Below are positions 7,256 through 14,264 of a stretch of DNA of 29,319 nucleotides, one piece after another. This stretch comes from a virus, in the IMG/VR virus record IMGVR_UViG_3300035698_015530, positions 1 to 29,319 of that record; one strand, given 5' to 3'. The notes beneath the pieces were generated by a model. The model had not been told where the DNA came from. It saw only the letters and a list, made by a program, of their open reading frames with translations, and searched no databases. The position numbers were made by a program, and so were the translations under genes. Within the stretch, counting starts at the first letter, position 1, and each line of letters opens with the position of its first letter.

Positions 7256-7413
7256 TGTATCTCCTTGATTTTATCAATCTTATTAATAATAACTTTATGT
7301 AATTCTTCTGATGGACTTTCTAATTGCTTACAGATTAATAAATGAAGGGTATGATATTCACTTAGAAGTTTATATACTTTATCACGTAGAATTTCTAGTT
7401 GATATGTGTCCAA
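7252..7413 (-). CDS. Small hypothetical protein with TTG start
   Basis: A 53-aa frame starting with TTG at 7411-7413 behind an excellent GGAGGG ribosome site, and ending in an ATGA overlap with the dCMP deaminase start. Sequence begins MDTYQLEILRDKVYKLLSEY and is helical throughout, with no motif. The overlap and the ribosome site together make this a real gene that an ATG-only search would miss. Confidence 0.75.
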   Translation of the reverse strand: MDTYQLEILRDKVYKLLSEYHTLHLLICKQLESPSEELHKVIINKIDKIKEIQ

Positions 7414-7438
7414 AATACCCTCCATTTAGTTTAGTTTA

Positions 7439-7497
7439 ACAGACCTACACACGTTCCCGAAGAACGCCCTCACTCCCTATCCTCAACCTCAGTCTGC
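7439..7497 (-). ncRNA. Possible structured RNA or leader element
   Basis: Between two leftward genes lies a GC-rich, purine-rich stretch. In the leftward transcript an inner hairpin CGTTC-TTCGG-GAACG (7452-7466) is enclosed by a possible outer pairing of CAGAC with GTCTG (7492-7496 with 7440-7444). The side arm carries repeated GAGG/GGG runs. There is no U tract, so it is not a standard terminator. It could be an mRNA-stability or regulatory hairpin. No known RNA family recognised. Confidence 0.3.
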
Positions 7498-7507
7498 TAA
7501 GATTTAA

Positions 7508-7924
7508 TTACCTAGGAATAACATATTTCTTCACAGTATTCTGTTCTCCATACTCAGCTGATTTCTTAACCCCTGCAATCAACCAACATTCTTTTCCAGG
7601 GAGATCATCTTCCCATGAGAAAGGACGGGAATAGTCAAGTTCAATTGCTGCAGCGAATTGCTGAAAGGAATACAAAGAACGTGTGTATTCTTTGGGAGTA
7701 AGTTTGGTTTCATCAAGTTCCCAAAAGAAGTCATTGAACTCTGCTACCATAGGTTCATCTGGTACATCGTAAACTACCGAATACCAGGCGCAGTCATTCT
7801 TATCGCTGATGCCAGTTCTCACCATTACAATTCTGGCTTTTACTTCTACGCCAGCAGTAAGGACTTTAGGTTCTTCAGCATCTCCAATTTCTTTTTCAAT
7901 CGCACTGTAATCGGTTAAGCTCAT
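7508..7924 (-). CDS. DUF669-like protein, putative ssDNA-binding partner of the Sak4-like ATPase
   Basis: A 138-aa acidic protein. The C-terminal segment LPGKECWLIAGVKKS followed by EYGEQNTVKKYVIPR matches what I remember of DUF669 phage proteins, which sit beside RecA/Sak4-type recombination ATPases and are thought to be single-strand binding or replication accessory proteins. The N-terminal half (ARIVMVRTGISDKNDCAWYS) reads as OB-fold-like strands. It lies two genes downstream of the Sak4-like ATPase. AGGAGG precedes the start. The family call is moderate and the function is inferred from neighbours. Confidence 0.7.
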   Translation of the reverse strand: MSLTDYSAIEKEIGDAEEPKVLTAGVEVKARIVMVRTGISDKNDCAWYSVVYDVPDEPMVAEFNDFFWELDETKLTPKEYTRSLYSFQQFAAAIELDYSRPFSWEDDLPGKECWLIAGVKKSAEYGEQNTVKKYVIPR

Positions 7925-7948
7925 GGATACTTCCTCCTGTTTGGTTTA

Positions 7949-7975
7949 AGATTGTTTAATTGTTAAACGAACTTA
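7949..7975 (+). repeat. 27-bp dispersed palindrome, copy 3
   Basis: Left arm AGATTGTTTAAT (one change from consensus), free T, right arm GTTAAACGAACTTA. It lies between the stop at 8001 and the ribosome site of the DUF669-like gene, next to an unused AGGAGGTGAT ribosome site (7991-8000). Confidence 0.85.
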
Positions 7976-8000
7976 TTTTCTTGTTAGTTAATCACCTCCT

Positions 8001-8273
8001 TTAAAGTTCAACTCTTTCAAGTAGGTCACCTACTCTATTTGATTCAATGTTAATAAGTCTAGCAAATTCTTTTAACTGATTTGCTAAAGGAACTAAGCAT
8101 TCAGTTTCTTGTACAGGATCTTTTGGCCTATCTTCTGGTTGTCTTAGTACATCTGAAAAAGTTCCTTCAAGTCTATCATTTGTAGATGTTAGATATTGTA
8201 TTGCTTGATGGACTCTTTCCATTTCTTGATTAACTTGTGACTCAGCCTTTTTTGCATTTGTTACATCACTCAT
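8001..8273 (-). CDS. Coiled-coil hypothetical protein
   Basis: A 90-aa protein, predominantly helical (QVNQEMERVHQAIQYLTSTNDRLEG), with a Pro/Asp-rich break (EDRPKDPVQ) and a second helix (LKEFARLINIESNRVGDLLERVEL). Heptad-like spacing suggests a coiled coil. It overlaps the end of the ATPase gene by 8 bp, so it may work with it. No family recognised. Confidence 0.8.
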   Translation of the reverse strand: MSDVTNAKKAESQVNQEMERVHQAIQYLTSTNDRLEGTFSDVLRQPEDRPKDPVQETECLVPLANQLKEFARLINIESNRVGDLLERVEL

Positions 8274-9117
8274 CTTCCATTCCTCCTAGTTTAGGTTTAT
8301 CTTCCCATCCAAGTTTTACCTTCTTCAACAACTCTTTAATATCAGGTTCCTCCACAGCACCTAACTTTCCATCACTTTTTAATCTCGATCTAGCAATATA
8401 CTGACCGAGGGAGTCGACTAGCATTTCACGAATAGGGCCATCCCTACCTTCGGATTTCTTCTTTATGACGTATAGTTCGTCAAATAGCAATGGTATAGTA
8501 ATTACTGCCTGTCCAGTTACATGCAGACGATGCCATACCTCTTTGCGTACAATTCCAGATGATGCATCTATTGATTTAACTTCTTCATGTTGGCGTAGAT
8601 GGCCAGTCAAGATGAAATCGCAAGGTAGATTCATTAACTTTCGAATGTTATTAACTATCTTAACCTTCTGCGGATTATAATCTCGGCGATGCATAGGTGT
8701 TTCACCAGCTCTGTTTTGTGATGCTAGTTGATTATTCATAACTGCATCACCAAAGGTTGTAAGGCCATCTATACATACAGTTCCAAACATATCATAGTAG
8801 TGAGTGTTAAGACGAATTTCAATATCTTTCTCCCACTGTGCAAATGCAGTAGGTTTAAATGGATCTTCTTTTTCATAGGAAGTGTCAACTATGATTTGGC
8901 CTGTAGGATTATTCTTACTGCGAATCCAAGGTTCTAGACACTTCGTTCCACCAGGATCAAATGAATCTATGTGGATTGGAAAGCGTGCGGTTCGAAGTAT
9001 GTAGGTTTTTCCAGAATTAGTTTCGCCTGTGATGATTGCGCTAAATCTCTTCTGCAAAGGATCACCGTTGTAGTAGTCAGTAACACGTTTCAGTTCTTTC
9101 ATTTTATCGTAGGGCAT
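8266..9117 (-). CDS. Sak4-like RecA-fold ATPase (AAA_24 type)
   Basis: A 283-aa ATPase. Walker A is GETNSGKT at 31-38, followed by the characteristic IDSFDPGG at 50-57. Walker B is TVCIDGL at 113-119 with DGLTTFGDA, and a LTGHLRQ sensor-like strand follows. This matches phage AAA_24/Sak4 proteins, RecA-core single-strand annealing and recombination ATPases used in phage replication and repair. The neighbours agree: a DUF669-like partner downstream and a PD-(D/E)XK nuclease upstream. AAAGGAGA precedes the start. Confidence 0.92.
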   Translation of the reverse strand: MPYDKMKELKRVTDYYNGDPLQKRFSAIITGETNSGKTYILRTARFPIHIDSFDPGGTKCLEPWIRSKNNPTGQIIVDTSYEKEDPFKPTAFAQWEKDIEIRLNTHYYDMFGTVCIDGLTTFGDAVMNNQLASQNRAGETPMHRRDYNPQKVKIVNNIRKLMNLPCDFILTGHLRQHEEVKSIDASSGIVRKEVWHRLHVTGQAVITIPLLFDELYVIKKKSEGRDGPIREMLVDSLGQYIARSRLKSDGKLGAVEEPDIKELLKKVKLGWEDKPKLGGMEDE

Positions 9118-9293
9118 TGGTTCTCCTTTATTATTTCTTCTAATCTACAAAGCCAATCATCCAGAAATACCTTGTGTCTCTGAAGAGAATCATCTATGCT
9201 TGAAGCAGCAGCTTGCATTTGAGAAGCCGCTGATTGCATGTTGTGTGAAGCTCTAGAAACATCCTCAGCTCCTATTAGTTGTACAAAGTCCAT
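9099..9293 (-). CDS. Small helical hypothetical protein next to the ATPase
   Basis: The frame extends to 9401, but the start at 9293 (MDFVQLIGAEDVSRA) has AAGGAGGTAACT directly upstream, and the longer version would overlap the preceding gene. The 64-aa protein has an alanine/methionine-rich helix (SAASQMQAAASSIDDSL) and a second acidic helix. Similar short A/M/Q-rich proteins occur beside recombination ATPases in other phages, as far as I recall; function unknown. Its stop overlaps the ATPase start by 19 bp. Confidence 0.8.
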   Translation of the reverse strand: MDFVQLIGAEDVSRASHNMQSAASQMQAAASSIDDSLQRHKVFLDDWLCRLEEIIKENQCPTIK

Positions 9294-9303
9294 AGTTACC
9301 TCC

Positions 9304-9549
9304 TTATGAAAAGATAAAATAATCCTTAAACCATTGAAGCACATCCCAAACTGTTTGTTTTCTACTATAATCCCTATTAACTGAAGCAGGTAGATATCCA
9401 CTTATCTTACTATTATTATATATTACTATCATATTATCAAGGTTACCTGATTCAATTTCAGTTTTAAGGTAGTCTAATGCTTCCAATGGAGTACGTTGTT
9501 TTTCTAATTGATAATCTATTATTGGGATAGGTTTATCCATCATTTCCAT
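9304..9549 (-). CDS. Hypothetical protein
   Basis: An 81-aa protein whose start region overlaps the stop of the nuclease gene. Two further ATGs lie within four codons (9543 and 9540), and the one at 9540 makes a TGATG coupling, so the start is uncertain by three residues. The sequence (ALDYLKTEIESGNLDNMIVIY) reads as helix-strand and ends in aromatic WDVLQWFKDYFIF. No family recognised. Confidence 0.75.
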   Translation of the reverse strand: MEMMDKPIPIIDYQLEKQRTPLEALDYLKTEIESGNLDNMIVIYNNSKISGYLPASVNRDYSRKQTVWDVLQWFKDYFIFS

Positions 9550-10505
9550 TCCAAGTTCATTTTATTTGTAGTTTCCATTGCACTTGGGTCCCAATACTCT
9601 ATCTTAAACCCTAGCGGTGGCTCCTCGCATTGGCGTAGAGGATTAGCCCAGCACATACAGTAGTCGTGAAACTGGCATCCCCAATACTTGGTACACGCCC
9701 CTGGGTTCATAGGAAAGCACATCATCACTGCATCACCTTCCTTTGAATCACTCAGGCGATCCATATCTCTATCGACCTCATGAACTACATTCACAGTATT
9801 CCATAACCAGGTGTTCATCTGATCTGAAGTTTTCCATGCAGGTACACGAAGGAAAGATACATGATACCCTTGTTCACGTTGCTTTGAACCACGTTTTAAG
9901 TATTCAAAACAAGTTCCACAGAACTCTATGCCAATTACCTCTTCAATTGGATATAGACAGTAAAGGCAATGGGTGTAAGTGCCATTTTGAATAGAGAGGA
10001 AGAATTTATCTTCCCAGAACCTACCAAATTTCTTTGCAGATTTGTGGTCCCAAGAGAAGATCTTCCCACTTTGTCGGTTACGAAGAACAGAATCCATTCG
10101 ATAGTGGAGGACTCGTCCGTCTTCAGTGATAGGTACAGTGCCGGAGACTTCGGTGTATAGTAGATCATTTTCAGTTAGGTCAGATTGACGCTCGGTTGCG
10201 AACTTTAATAATGCATAGCCAACACCAGAGGGATCTTTTGGTCTATACATATCATCAGTTTCTACAGGGAATTCTTTACGATAGAAATCAATGAAAGCAC
10301 TGTATGCACCCTTGATGTCGTCATAGCCGTGGATTAGTTGATATTCTCTTGCAATGTGCCAAGCGTTGCCGAAGTAAAGATCATGGTTGGGCCTATTGAC
10401 ACGCCAACCTAGGATGTATTCATAGAAGAATTTCCTAGGGCAATCGTAGTAGGTGTCGAGTTTACTGGAGTCAAGAATAGAATGTGTTGGATGAGGCTGG
10501 ATCAT
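9540..10505 (-). CDS. PD-(D/E)XK nuclease with Fe-S cluster, Cas4/AddB-like
   Basis: A 321-aa RecB-family exonuclease. C22 in YYDCPRKF and C271, C277 and C283 near the C-terminus supply four cysteines for a 4Fe-4S cluster, as in Cas4/AddB. Catalytic residues visible are H50, D138 (RMDSV), D153-x-K155 (SWDHKS) and the QxxxY motif Q173-Y177. Expected role is single-strand exonuclease or end resection for phage recombination with the Sak4-like ATPase. No CRISPR array or cas1/cas2 is present, so it is a phage recombination nuclease rather than a CRISPR part. It is coupled by ATGA to the gene before it. Confidence 0.92.
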   Translation of the reverse strand: MIQPHPTHSILDSSKLDTYYDCPRKFFYEYILGWRVNRPNHDLYFGNAWHIAREYQLIHGYDDIKGAYSAFIDFYRKEFPVETDDMYRPKDPSGVGYALLKFATERQSDLTENDLLYTEVSGTVPITEDGRVLHYRMDSVLRNRQSGKIFSWDHKSAKKFGRFWEDKFFLSIQNGTYTHCLYCLYPIEEVIGIEFCGTCFEYLKRGSKQREQGYHVSFLRVPAWKTSDQMNTWLWNTVNVVHEVDRDMDRLSDSKEGDAVMMCFPMNPGACTKYWGCQFHDYCMCWANPLRQCEEPPLGFKIEYWDPSAMETTNKMNLEWK

Positions 10506-10771
10506 TTCTTATTTTCCTTTTCTATTAATCTAGCTAACTTCAATTTAAATTCCTCTGGCGTAGCCCTTTCTTTTGCCTTCCTATACATTTCAAGAAGAGA
10601 TTTGTACTTACGGCAAAGTCTAAGGTACTCATCCCAGGAGCATCCAATAGATTTGCAAAAGTCTTTCTTCTCCCCTTGAGAGATTAAAGTTTCACAATGG
10701 GATAGGAATGTTAAGTCCTGGTCTCGTTCTTGCTTGTTTAATTCAGCAAGGTCGATTACTTTATCGTTCAT
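10502..10771 (-). CDS. Helical hypothetical protein
   Basis: An 89-aa charged helical protein. The stretch KKDFCKSIGCSWDEYLRLCRKY could form a small HTH-like pair of helices, followed by a basic/acidic helix to the end. It overlaps the nuclease start by ATGA, implying coupled expression. No family recognised. Confidence 0.8.
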   Translation of the reverse strand: MNDKVIDLAELNKQERDQDLTFLSHCETLISQGEKKDFCKSIGCSWDEYLRLCRKYKSLLEMYRKAKERATPEEFKLKLARLIEKENKK

Positions 10772-11000
10772 TAGCTTCCTCTTCTAATACTTCACTTTCT
10801 TTATTTTTTACTGGTTCAAATATAGTTCCAGGTCCTTTATCCCAGTTCATTCTACCTTCGTCTCCAGGACATTGATTACGAGCAATTTCACGCTTATAAA
10901 AAGGACTGTAATAGGCTGTAGCACAATGAGAACCATAGGTACAGCCACAATGAATGCAGATTCTTTTATTTGCTTTTTTATGTTCTTCAATCATATTCAT
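10761..11000 (-). CDS. Small Cys/His-containing protein, possible zinc finger
   Basis: A 79-aa protein with a compact metal-site candidate in its first half: CIHCGCTYGSHC at residues 15-26, and a further cysteine in NQCPGD. The C-terminal third is acidic (NKESEVLEEEANER). It overlaps the next gene by 11 bp and the previous one by ATGA. Probably a structural zinc protein; role unknown. Confidence 0.8.
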   Translation of the reverse strand: MNMIEEHKKANKRICIHCGCTYGSHCATAYYSPFYKREIARNQCPGDEGRMNWDKGPGTIFEPVKNKESEVLEEEANER

Positions 11001-11194
11001 CTTGTCACCTTCCTCAACAAGTGTTGGTCAAGTAGTTCTTGGGTTAGTTTTAAAATGCGCTCACTTAGTTCCTTTATCTCACCTATATGAAATTCATGAT
11101 CAACTCCATCATTTGTAGCAAGAACTTCATGACAGATAATATCCTTAAGCGCTTCCCCTCTCCATTTCTTCAACGTTCTTTCCGTTATAGGCAT
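10997..11194 (-). CDS. Hypothetical protein
   Basis: The start at 11194 (MPITERTLKKWRGEAL) is chosen because GGAGGA lies seven bases upstream; the ATG at 11200 directly abuts that site. The 65-aa protein is helical and charged, with HEFHIGEIKELSERILKLTQ. It overlaps the upstream 96-aa gene by 50 bp, unusually long for this genome. No family recognised. Confidence 0.75.
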   Translation of the reverse strand: MPITERTLKKWRGEALKDIICHEVLATNDGVDHEFHIGEIKELSERILKLTQELLDQHLLRKVTR

Positions 11195-11435
11195 CTTCAT
11201 TCCTCCACATTCGTTCTAAGAATTTAATAAATCTAGGATAAACATGGTTACTGTTGTAGGGTGCTATGCTAGGAAATTTATCAACTGAAACTATCTCCAG
11301 CGTATCACCTTTCTTCAGCAACCATCTAAATTTCCTTAGTCTCATCTGACTCTGGTCATCGGTGTAGACAAATGGACTAAGGAAGACTCTGCCATTGTTT
11401 AAGATTAGTTTAAGCCTAGTCATTGGCTTAGTCAT
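11145..11435 (-). CDS. Hypothetical protein
   Basis: A 96-aa basic protein: strand-rich first half (RLKLILNNGRVFLSPFVYTDD), then KKGDTLEIVSV, ending in an acidic helix. Coupled to the preceding gene by ATGA. The long 3' overlap with the following gene is odd but both frames have good starts. Function unknown. Confidence 0.75.
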   Translation of the reverse strand: MTKPMTRLKLILNNGRVFLSPFVYTDDQSQMRLRKFRWLLKKGDTLEIVSVDKFPSIAPYNSNHVYPRFIKFLERMWRNEDAYNGKNVEEMERGSA

Positions 11436-11722
11436 AATATCAAGTTCCTTTCAATATAACTTCCATTTTTAAACAGAAGTAAATTCAAGGTGCCATGCTT
11501 TAATGCAAATACAGCACAGGCAATTGAGTTCATTACATTTAGAGAACATGGAACTATATAATCTTCTTTGGTAGAGTCCTTGAGAATCTCGTTGAACTTT
11601 CTATGCATGTTGTTAGTTGCATAGCGATTCATTGGACCTTCACTTAGGAAGATTATATCTCCATATGGTTCGGCTTCACTAAAGTCATGTGCACTTTTAT
11701 TAATAATGAATACTTTAGTCAT
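11432..11722 (-). CDS. Conserved phage hypothetical protein
   Basis: A 96-aa protein beginning MTKVFIINKSAHDFSEAEPY, with FLSEGPMNRYATNNMHRKF and a C-terminal SIACAVFALKHGTLNLLLF. This pattern looks familiar from other phage early regions, but I know no function for it. The alternating hydrophobic strands and conserved N/R/T segment suggest a folded nucleotide- or peptide-binding domain (inference). Coupled on both sides (ATGA downstream, 8-bp overlap upstream). Confidence 0.85.
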   Translation of the reverse strand: MTKVFIINKSAHDFSEAEPYGDIIFLSEGPMNRYATNNMHRKFNEILKDSTKEDYIVPCSLNVMNSIACAVFALKHGTLNLLLFKNGSYIERNLIL

Positions 11723-12119
11723 CTCCAGGCTCCTTTGATATATCAGATGCAGGGATAGTATTCTGCATAGATTTAATACTGGCTAAGATTCCATCAGGTG
11801 CAGATGATGTTTTCTCCTTCCGCATAGTATCACCTTTGCGTTTGTCATCTGTATGTGAGAATGGGTCTACTGGATTAACTTTAAGATCGTTTAATTTTTC
11901 AACGAACTTACCCTCAGCAAACTTTTCCTCAACAATAGATTCTGGTGGTCTGGGTTTTTCAATAGGTACAAAACCTTCCCTTTGTGATGGCTCTGCAATC
12001 TCCTCAGAACATTGATGAGGTTCTACAATGTCATAGATTTTACCTCTTATTGCTTTTCTAAGGAGAAGTAGTTCAGTTCCGCATTGGGCACAGTGTAGAT
12101 GTTTAGGCATCATCATCAC
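11715..12119 (-). CDS. Zinc-finger hypothetical protein, possibly two fused short genes
   Basis: A 134-aa protein with an N-terminal zinc-site candidate (HCAQCG...HQC, residues 9-37), a proline/glutamate-rich middle and an unrelated charged C-terminus. A palindrome copy (11884-11910) is translated within it as KLNDLK. Downstream of that lies an internal in-frame ATG at 11825 (MRKEKTSSAPDG) with its own AAAGGTGATACT ribosome site. The simplest reading is one protein; an alternative is that a separate 36-aa gene became joined in frame to the zinc-finger gene through the palindrome. The start is one of four consecutive ATGs. Confidence 0.75.
   Translation of the reverse strand: MMMMPKHLHCAQCGTELLLLRKAIRGKIYDIVEPHQCSEEIAEPSQREGFVPIEKPRPPESIVEEKFAEGKFVEKLNDLKVNPVDPFSHTDDKRKGDTMRKEKTSSAPDGILASIKSMQNTIPASDISKEPGDD
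11884..11910 (+). repeat. 27-bp dispersed palindrome, copy 4 (inside a coding region)
   Basis: Exact left arm AGATCGTTTAAT, free T, right arm TTTCAACGAACTTA. Unlike all other copies it lies wholly inside an open frame (11715-12119), 59 bases upstream of an internal ribosome site/ATG at 11825. Confidence 0.8.
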
Positions 12120-12507
12120 CTATAACAACTTCCAACTGTAACCAAGTCTTAGCTGTTGGATCAACAGTTTGCAAGATTGCAGTTGGCTTCTCTGCATATT
12201 CCAAGAAAGCTGACACCGCACCTGAGATCTTCCCAGGTACATAACCAATCATGAAGGTGTCATCTTCAATTGTTGCTATGAGTCGAACAGCATTGGCATC
12301 AAACTTGTTGCTTGGCTCTGGAGTCATTCTTAGATTCATTCCATTCTCCAGACGTGATAGACATGATTTAGCTTCATGGAACTTTACTCCTGCAACGAAG
12401 AACTTAAATTTTTCTTGCATTTTCTTTTCTCCCTTTCCATAGTTTTGGTTATGTGTTTCTTTCATTCCTAAATCTCTTAATTCATAGAAACTATCACCGT
12501 TAGTCAT
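12103..12507 (-). CDS. HIRAN-domain protein
   Basis: From about residue 34 the protein shows the HIRAN pattern: FFVAGVKFHEAK, then GMNLRMTPEPSNKFDANAVRL (split here at about 57-77) and FMIGYVPGKIS. HIRAN domains, known from Rad5/HLTF helicases and as stand-alone bacterial or phage proteins, bind single-stranded 3' DNA ends, consistent with the surrounding recombination genes. Two starts are possible: 12507, coupled by ATGA to the zinc-ribbon gene with AGGAAAG upstream, or 12420 (MQEKFKFF), with GGGAGAAAAG upstream. The N-terminal 29 residues are outside the domain. The domain call is by pattern. Confidence 0.82.
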   Translation of the reverse strand: MTNGDSFYELRDLGMKETHNQNYGKGEKKMQEKFKFFVAGVKFHEAKSCLSRLENGMNLRMTPEPSNKFDANAVRLIATIEDDTFMIGYVPGKISGAVSAFLEYAEKPTAILQTVDPTAKTWLQLEVVIGDDDA

Positions 12508-12716
12508 ATTGCTTTCCTTTTCATTGTCCTCTTAACATAGGTTAAAGGTTTAACATTAAACTTGCCTTTTTTAATCTGTATCAATCGTTCAGTGTAAGTA
12601 GACCTATATCGATTTTGACAACCATCTAAGCAAGAATAGTATTTGATCCGACCATAGTCTCCCACTGGTCTGGAGTCGTAGCAGCGTAGACGTTTAGAAC
12701 AATTTGGGCAGATCAT
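12504..12716 (-). CDS. NrdR/Ogr-like zinc-ribbon protein
   Basis: A 70-aa protein: MICPNCSKRLRCYDSRP, then YYSCLDGC and RYRSTYTERL. The CPxC, DSR, C-x-x-x-C and R-x-T-x-x-ER elements match the zinc ribbon of NrdR-type repressors and of Ogr/Delta-type phage activators. The ATP-cone of NrdR is absent, and the basic tail (KPLTYVKRTMKRK) suggests nucleic-acid contact. Probably a small transcription regulator; target unknown. Coupled by ATGA on both sides. Confidence 0.78.
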   Translation of the reverse strand: MICPNCSKRLRCYDSRPVGDYGRIKYYSCLDGCQNRYRSTYTERLIQIKKGKFNVKPLTYVKRTMKRKAI

Positions 12717-12892
12717 TTAATTACCTCTATCATTGTTATATCTTCAACTCTTGCATCCCTAAAGTTTGTATATGAATCTGTATCAATATGTCCTCCAATA
12801 TACGTTGTTAATAGATAAGTTCTTTCAACTTGAAGAATCACTTTCTTCTTCCAAGCCTTATAACGTTTTCTTCCAGTTAAGGTTTCTTTCAT
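12713..12892 (-). CDS. Small basic hypothetical protein
   Basis: A 59-aa protein beginning MKETLTGRKRYKAWKKKVIL and continuing with strand-forming segments (LLTTYIGGHIDTDSYTNF). Its start overlaps the ligase stop and its stop overlaps the zinc-ribbon start, both by ATGA, which is strong evidence for a real gene in what would otherwise look like a 175-bp gap. No family recognised. Confidence 0.82.
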   Translation of the reverse strand: MKETLTGRKRYKAWKKKVILQVERTYLLTTYIGGHIDTDSYTNFRDARVEDITMIEVIK

Positions 12893-13722
12893 TTAACTAC
12901 CTCTACAAATACAGGAAATCTAGGAACCTTTCTTCCTGGAGTTATATGTTGGTACTGGACTTTACAAATCTTCCCAACCAAGTTTTCTTTTTGTTTCCAT
13001 AGTTCTTTCCTAGCACTTTGTGTAAAGCCTGTCCCAACTGAAAAGGTGTTACCATCTCCTGATTGGCAGGTAAGTGCTCCAAGACTTCCTTTGGGAGTTC
13101 CAGATATGGAAATCTCTTCTTCATACCCAATGATAACATAATTATCCTCTTGCTTTGGCTTAAACTTCATAACATAAGTACTACGTTTCTTTACATAAGG
13201 TGCAGAGAAATTTCTAACAATAATCCCTTCATATCCCCAGCCTATGATTTCATCATAGATTGCCATTACTTCTTCAAGGTTATTAGCAAGCCAATAAGGT
13301 GAATTGATAATAGGTGATTGAAATCGCAGGTGAGACATAAAGATGGTTCGTTCAATCTGAGCTTCTTCCTCTACATAATCAAAGACATGAAATTGCATTT
13401 CTAGGTGATCTGGATGCAAGTTGACAGTTCGTGAGGTGACTGAGACTATCTGTTCAAAAGTCCATCCATAGCGATATAGTTCTCCATCTAATTCCATATC
13501 TGCTAGATTGTGTTCTTGAAGTGCTGCATTAATATGAGGAACGGAGAAGATTGGATTTTCTTCAGAAGATACTAATAAGTATCCACCACTAGGGAGTTTA
13601 ATAGCTCTGCATCGAACTCCATCATATTTAGGTTGGATGATAAAAGGCGGAGTCCATTTAGCAAGGCGTTTTTCTTCAAAAGGGTATGCCTTCATGATTC
13701 CCTTCCATCGTTGCCAGGTCAT
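12889..13722 (-). CDS. ATP-dependent DNA ligase
   Basis: A 277-aa ligase. The ATG at 13722 is preferred because it forms ATGA with the upstream stop; a GTG two codons earlier is possible. Motif I is QPKYDGVR, with the AMP-accepting lysine at residue 32. Motif III is HVFDYV, motif IV is EGIIVRN and motif V is VMKFKP. The C-terminal OB domain (SLGALTCQSGDGNTFSVGTGF) is present, so this is a minimal two-domain phage ligase. Role: sealing nicks in replication and recombination. Confidence 0.95.
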   Translation of the reverse strand: MTWQRWKGIMKAYPFEEKRLAKWTPPFIIQPKYDGVRCRAIKLPSGGYLLVSSEENPIFSVPHINAALQEHNLADMELDGELYRYGWTFEQIVSVTSRTVNLHPDHLEMQFHVFDYVEEEAQIERTIFMSHLRFQSPIINSPYWLANNLEEVMAIYDEIIGWGYEGIIVRNFSAPYVKKRSTYVMKFKPKQEDNYVIIGYEEEISISGTPKGSLGALTCQSGDGNTFSVGTGFTQSARKELWKQKENLVGKICKVQYQHITPGRKVPRFPVFVEVVK

Positions 13723-14180
13723 TCGCACATCATCTGAAGTTTGAAATGATTTTTGGATTTTTTAGCTTCTTCAACAAAGTCAATTTCCTTAGTTATCTTA
13801 CACGTCTGGAATTTACCTTCTTTGATACTAATAGATAGCCAATCATTCCAGGATTCATTATCTGTAAATTTAAACACTGGATCATTTACAGAACCTGTAA
13901 GTTCTAAATTCCAAAAGACATTAAACTTCCTATGTATTGGACCTAGGAGATTTTCTATAACATCTTCCAGTGGTAATCCATCTAAGCTAAATGCAAGGCT
14001 TTGCCATACATAGGTGGATACTTCACAGTGAGTAAATTTTTCTGGGAGATCTTCAAACCAAGGTAGGTTGTTGACGAATACTATAACTTCTTGACATTTA
14101 TTTTGGAAGGCTATTTTGTTCTTGTAGGTTTTTGATTCAGATTCTAGTCTAATACTTAAATCATCAATATTTAATTGCAT
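13719..14180 (-). CDS. Hypothetical protein
   Basis: A 153-aa protein with no recognised domain: strand-rich centre (VFWNLELTGSVNDPVFKFT, SWNDWLSISIKEGKF), N-terminal helix rich in lysine, basic tail. It directly precedes the ligase with ATGA coupling. It is the first gene after a terminator and a palindrome copy, so it may head a transcript. AGGAGAATAAGAA precedes the start. Confidence 0.82.
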   Translation of the reverse strand: MQLNIDDLSIRLESESKTYKNKIAFQNKCQEVIVFVNNLPWFEDLPEKFTHCEVSTYVWQSLAFSLDGLPLEDVIENLLGPIHRKFNVFWNLELTGSVNDPVFKFTDNESWNDWLSISIKEGKFQTCKITKEIDFVEEAKKSKNHFKLQMMCE

Positions 14181-14201
14181 TTCTTATTCTCCTATCATTG
14201 T

Positions 14202-14228
14202 TGAGTTTGTTTAATTATTGAACGATCT
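14202..14228 (-). repeat. 27-bp dispersed palindrome, copy 5
   Basis: Read leftward: left arm AGATCGTTCAAT (one change), free A, right arm ATTAAACAAACTCA. It lies in the 170-bp gap between the terminator at 14265-14310 and the gene starting at 14180. I saw no good promoter in this gap. Confidence 0.82.
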
Positions 14229-14264
14229 AATTGATGTTACTGAAATGTTCAATTTATAGATTTG

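Noticed and set aside
9294-9401. Longer N-terminus for the small protein next to the ATPase
   Set aside because: AAGGAGGTAACT directly precedes the internal ATG at 9293, and the extension overlaps another gene.
12766-13002. 78-aa rightward open frame over the ligase end
   Set aside because: It is antisense to the ligase and to the 59-aa leftward gene, which has overlapping coupled start and stop codons.
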